From Brevibacillus parabrevis (GTDB taxonomy: Bacteria > Bacillota > Bacilli > Brevibacillales > Brevibacillaceae), in assembly GCF_003710905.1 (NCBI RefSeq), contig NZ_RHHV01000006.1, positions 62,001-126,000 on the forward strand: a stretch of 64,000 nucleotides of DNA. Reading direction: 5' to 3'. This document shows, piece by piece, positions 61,578-64,000 of this stretch. Numbering within the stretch: the first letter of the stretch is position 1; the number at the start of each line of letters is the position of its first letter. A program made the translations under genes and the position numbers. The notes beneath the pieces were generated by a model. It saw nothing but the letters and a program-made list of their open reading frames with translations, ran no database searches and was not told the origin of the DNA.

Positions 61578-61765
61578 AGTCAGGCAGGTCTCCTGGCTTG
61601 GGGTCATTGCTCCATTTGGCCTTCCCGATTGGCTCAATCAGTGGCGATCACAAGCAAATGGAACTCTCTCATCACAGTGGCGGGACCGCGTCGGAATCTC
61701 ACCGACTTCCCTATTAAGTCTACCAAATATAGCGTGGTAAACACCTGTCCGCATCAATATGTAGT
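61578..61765 (-). promoter_or_regulatory. Cobalamin riboswitch upstream of nrdIEF
   Basis: Minus strand has GGGAAGTCGGTGAGATTCC, CGCCACTGTGATGA and the B12 box AGCCAGGAGACCTGCC, same order as the metE riboswitch. Represses the B12-independent reductase when cobalamin is plentiful. Confidence 0.95.
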
Positions 61766-61933
61766 TGGTAAAACTTACTTTACCTCAATATATCGTAGGA
61801 GTCAAGCTTGGCATGTTCAATTTTCGTAGTGATAATCTCTCTCATTTCTCTATTGCCAATCTCTGGTTTTCGTCCATATAATAGGTTTCGTGTACATAAA
61901 AGTTGACGCCTACGGACGAATGGAGAGTGACCC

Positions 61934-62758
61934 ATGATGGACAGTACGACTTACGAGGCAGTAGCGATTCCCCGTTCCCAAACGAGAAAAATAACATACA
62001 ACGAGCGTACGTTCCACCTATTTGTGAGCACGCCAGACACAGCCCCGCCGCCAACAGGCTTTCCTGTCATCTATTTGCTGGACGCCAACTCGGTTTTCGG
62101 CACGATGACCGAAGCCATTCGCCTGCAATGCCGCGCTCCTGAAAAAACAGGCGTGCAACCAGCCATCGTCGTCGGCATCGGCTATCCGACGGAAGCGCCC
62201 TTCCATCCGTCCCGCTACTACGACTTCACGCATGTCGTTCCGCAAGACGAGCTGCCCGCTCATCCGCGCGGCGGAGAATGGCCGGAAATGGGCGGCGCCG
62301 AAAGGTTTCTTTCGTTTATCGAGAAAACGGTGAAGCCTGCTATCGAAAAAGATTTTCCTATCGATCGTACCCGCCAGACGATCTTCGGTCATTCTCTCGG
62401 CGGCTTGCTGGTGCTGCACGCCCTGTTGACGCGGCCGCACGAGTACCAATGCTATATCGCCGGCAGCCCGTCCATTCACTGGAACGAAAGCGTCCTGCTC
62501 GAAGAAGAGCGGCGCTTGCCTGAACGGCTTACAGACGAGCTGAAAGTCAGAGCGCTCCTGACGATCGGGGAACTGGAGAACGACGGGCGCTTCCACGTCA
62601 ACGTCAAAGCAGAGGCCATGGCAAAAAGGCTGTCCGCTCTCGGCACAGGCCAGATTCAAGCCACGTTCCGTCAATTCCCGGACGAAAATCACACCTCTGT
62701 CTTGCACGTCCTGATCAGCCACGCGATCCGCTTCGCTTCCAAAACCGCTGCCCGCTAA
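61934..62758 (+). CDS. Alpha/beta hydrolase, siderophore-esterase-like (BesA/IroE type)
   Basis: 274 residues. FPVIYLLDANSVFGTMTEAI opening, oxyanion region GIGYPTEAPFHPSRYYDFT, nucleophile Ser in IFGHSLGGLLVLHALL, and catalytic His in DENHTSVLHVL. Close in layout to Fes/IroE/BesA esterases that open tri-catechol siderophores, but no siderophore genes are beside it, so a general esterase is also possible. No signal peptide. ATG at 61934 follows GGAGAG. Monocistronic, terminator at the stop. Confidence 0.85.
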   Translation: MMDSTTYEAVAIPRSQTRKITYNERTFHLFVSTPDTAPPPTGFPVIYLLDANSVFGTMTEAIRLQCRAPEKTGVQPAIVVGIGYPTEAPFHPSRYYDFTHVVPQDELPAHPRGGEWPEMGGAERFLSFIEKTVKPAIEKDFPIDRTRQTIFGHSLGGLLVLHALLTRPHEYQCYIAGSPSIHWNESVLLEEERRLPERLTDELKVRALLTIGELENDGRFHVNVKAEAMAKRLSALGTGQIQATFRQFPDENHTSVLHVLISHAIRFASKTAAR

Positions 62759-62776
62759 CCAGGGCAGCTTTTTCTT
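62747..62776 (+). terminator. Terminator overlapping the esterase stop
   Basis: GCTGCCC (62747-62753) with GGGCAGC (62762-62768), followed by TTTTTCTTTT. Confidence 0.85.
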
Positions 62777-62810
62777 TTCCCAAAACCGGCCAACAACCGC
62801 TCCACGCACG

Positions 62811-62843
62811 CAAAAAACCGCCCATACGAAACATATGAGCGGT
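62811..62843 (-). terminator. Terminator after the SerA-like regulatory gene
   Basis: Minus strand ACCGCTCATA with TATGGGCGGT (one G-T), then T6. Confidence 0.85.
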
Positions 62844-62871
62844 CATGCACGCATTTCTGCTCTTTTTCGGC

Positions 62872-63384
62872 TTACTGGAGGGACAACACCTTGTTGATCT
62901 GCGGCAGCTCTTCAATCGCCGCTACAACTGTTGGCGTAATCTCTTCATCCGTGACGCAAACAAGCAGGGCGTTCTTCCCTTTTTGCTCGCGCGACACGTT
63001 CAGCTTGGAAATATTGATTTCGTGGTCAGCCAGTTTGCGGGATACGTCGTAAATGACCCCGGGATAGTCGGTATGGTGCACCAAAAGACCGTGACCGCCC
63101 GGCGGAATCCGACAGGCGCAGTAATTGATCTCACTGATGTACACCTCGCGCCAGTCCTGGGCGAACGTATATTTGTTCGCGCCCACGCGCAAATTCGCCA
63201 AATGGTTGGCGTATTCGCCAGAGCTGTTTTGCACGGAAACGCCGCTGCCCAGCCCTTCCAGAAGCAAGGATGCGATCTGCTCTTTGTTTTCATGGGCCAA
63301 AATGCTCAAGGTTGCCCCTGCAAGCTGCGGCTCCAGTCTGCTAATCAATTGGGCCAACTCACGAAGTCCAGCGTATTGGGTCAT
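62872..63384 (-). CDS. Stand-alone SerA-like regulatory protein (ASB + ACT domains)
   Basis: 170 residues. Residues 1-95 match the intervening (ASB) domain of long D-3-phosphoglycerate dehydrogenases: YAGLRELAQLISRLEPQLAG, then IASLLLEGLGSGVSVQNSS. Residues about 98-170 form an ACT domain: GHGLLVHHTDYPGVIYDVSRK, INISKLNVSREQKGKNAL and VAAIEELPQINKVLSLQ, the end seen in SerA. The dehydrogenase catalytic part is absent. Good binding site (GAGGG, 6 nt) and terminator argue for an expressed gene. May sense serine or another amino acid and act on a partner, or be a remnant. Confidence 0.82.
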   Translation of the reverse strand: MTQYAGLRELAQLISRLEPQLAGATLSILAHENKEQIASLLLEGLGSGVSVQNSSGEYANHLANLRVGANKYTFAQDWREVYISEINYCACRIPPGGHGLLVHHTDYPGVIYDVSRKLADHEINISKLNVSREQKGKNALLVCVTDEEITPTVVAAIEELPQINKVLSLQ

Positions 63385-63418
63385 GTAATGCCCTCACTCT
63401 CCCAGTCAAGGTTATTCT

Positions 63419-63754
63419 TCATTTCGGAAGAATCCACTCTTCCGGCTCTTTGATGATGGAGGAATGGTTTTCGGAACGGTACCAGGCTGTCAGGCTTTCC
63501 CCGTCCTTTTTGTACACAATGCGGTAAATCGTATTGCCTTTTCCGCTTTTGGCAAAAGGGCTTTCATCGGCAGGAACAGCGGTCACGCCGCCCGGTTCAA
63601 TCACGCCGCCTTTTTCCTTGATGACAGCCTGGATCGTCGCCATGTGCTCACTGCTCGTAGCCGACATTCCCATGTAAGCGAGAAACCCCAAGAGGAGTGC
63701 TCCCGCCAAAAACGAAACGATAATCACTTTGGATTTTTTCGTTGCATCCACCAA
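63419..63754 (-). CDS. Hypothetical membrane-anchored protein
   Basis: 111 residues. TTG at 63754 behind GGGGGAAG. One N-terminal TM helix (VIIVSFLAGALLLGFLAYMGM) and an extracellular domain of about 75 residues with GGVIEPGGVTAVPADESPF and IYRIVYKKDGESLTAWYRSE. No lipobox. It begins 16 nt after the mnmA stop and may be co-transcribed. Family not recognised. Confidence 0.72.
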   Translation of the reverse strand: MVDATKKSKVIIVSFLAGALLLGFLAYMGMSATSSEHMATIQAVIKEKGGVIEPGGVTAVPADESPFAKSGKGNTIYRIVYKKDGESLTAWYRSENHSSIIKEPEEWILPK

Positions 63755-63770
63755 GCGCTTCCCCCGTATA

Positions 63771-64000
<230 letters not shown>

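Overview
The window most likely comes from a Brevibacillus chromosome (Firmicutes, Bacilli), close to the B. brevis / B. parabrevis strains that make linear gramicidin. The reasons are an NRPS gene whose product opens with a formyltransferase domain and matches LgrA in length and domain order, sporulation-type genes (a KapB-like protein, a LysM-GH18 spore cortex enzyme), strong AGGAGG ribosome binding sites, and a class Ib ribonucleotide reductase operon. It looks like ordinary chromosome with some mobile-element relics. I found no tRNA, rRNA or CRISPR array.

Layout. Positions 1-12482 (minus) hold the first part of the linear gramicidin assembly line: lgrA complete, and about 1.88 kb of codons of lgrB, which runs off the left edge. 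An ABC exporter (12963-14664, plus) is divergent from lgrA. It converges on a minus-strand operon (21623 to 14790) of an RND permease, its lipoprotein adaptor, a type II thioesterase and an unusually long aldo/keto reductase. The last two are candidates for NRPS proofreading and final aldehyde reduction; the transporters are candidates for export or self-protection. Next come a SdpR-SdpI-CPBP protease immunity-type operon (23458-21803) and a TPP-riboswitch-controlled thiamin salvage and thiazole operon thiS-thiG-ylmB-tenA-thiZ-thiX-thiY (29555-23699).

Positions 29600-38800 are mixed: kapB, an AlaX-type editing hydrolase, small conserved genes, a LysM-GH18 protein, a thioredoxin, a YvrJ-like mini-protein, a decayed signal peptidase, a 34-residue secreted-peptide gene, an Xre regulator with a nested palindromic operator/promoter, a DJ-1/PfpI protein and a relic of group II intron domain V. 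Positions 38863-48640 are metabolic: a hydroxyacid dehydrogenase and an aldehyde dehydrogenase divergent from a GAF/PucR-type regulator across a symmetrical promoter palindrome, then an acyl-CoA ligase, an MFS transporter, a CapA-type protein and an RpiR regulator.

The most interesting accessory block is 52795-48931 (minus): a multi-TM protein, a PflA/NrdG-like radical SAM protein, a Ycf46-type AAA+ ATPase and a protein that appears to fuse DUF1257 (Ycf35-like) to DUF2997. These families are best known from plastid and cyanobacterial genomes and have no settled function; here they form a compact operon ending in a terminator.

The right end (52904-64000) holds an acyl-CoA thioesterase, metE and nrdIEF (each behind its own cobalamin riboswitch), brnQ, an alpha/beta esterase, a stand-alone SerA-like regulatory (ASB-ACT) protein, a small membrane protein and the 3' end of mnmA. 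All assignments are from reading the sequence and from family knowledge; no database search was run.
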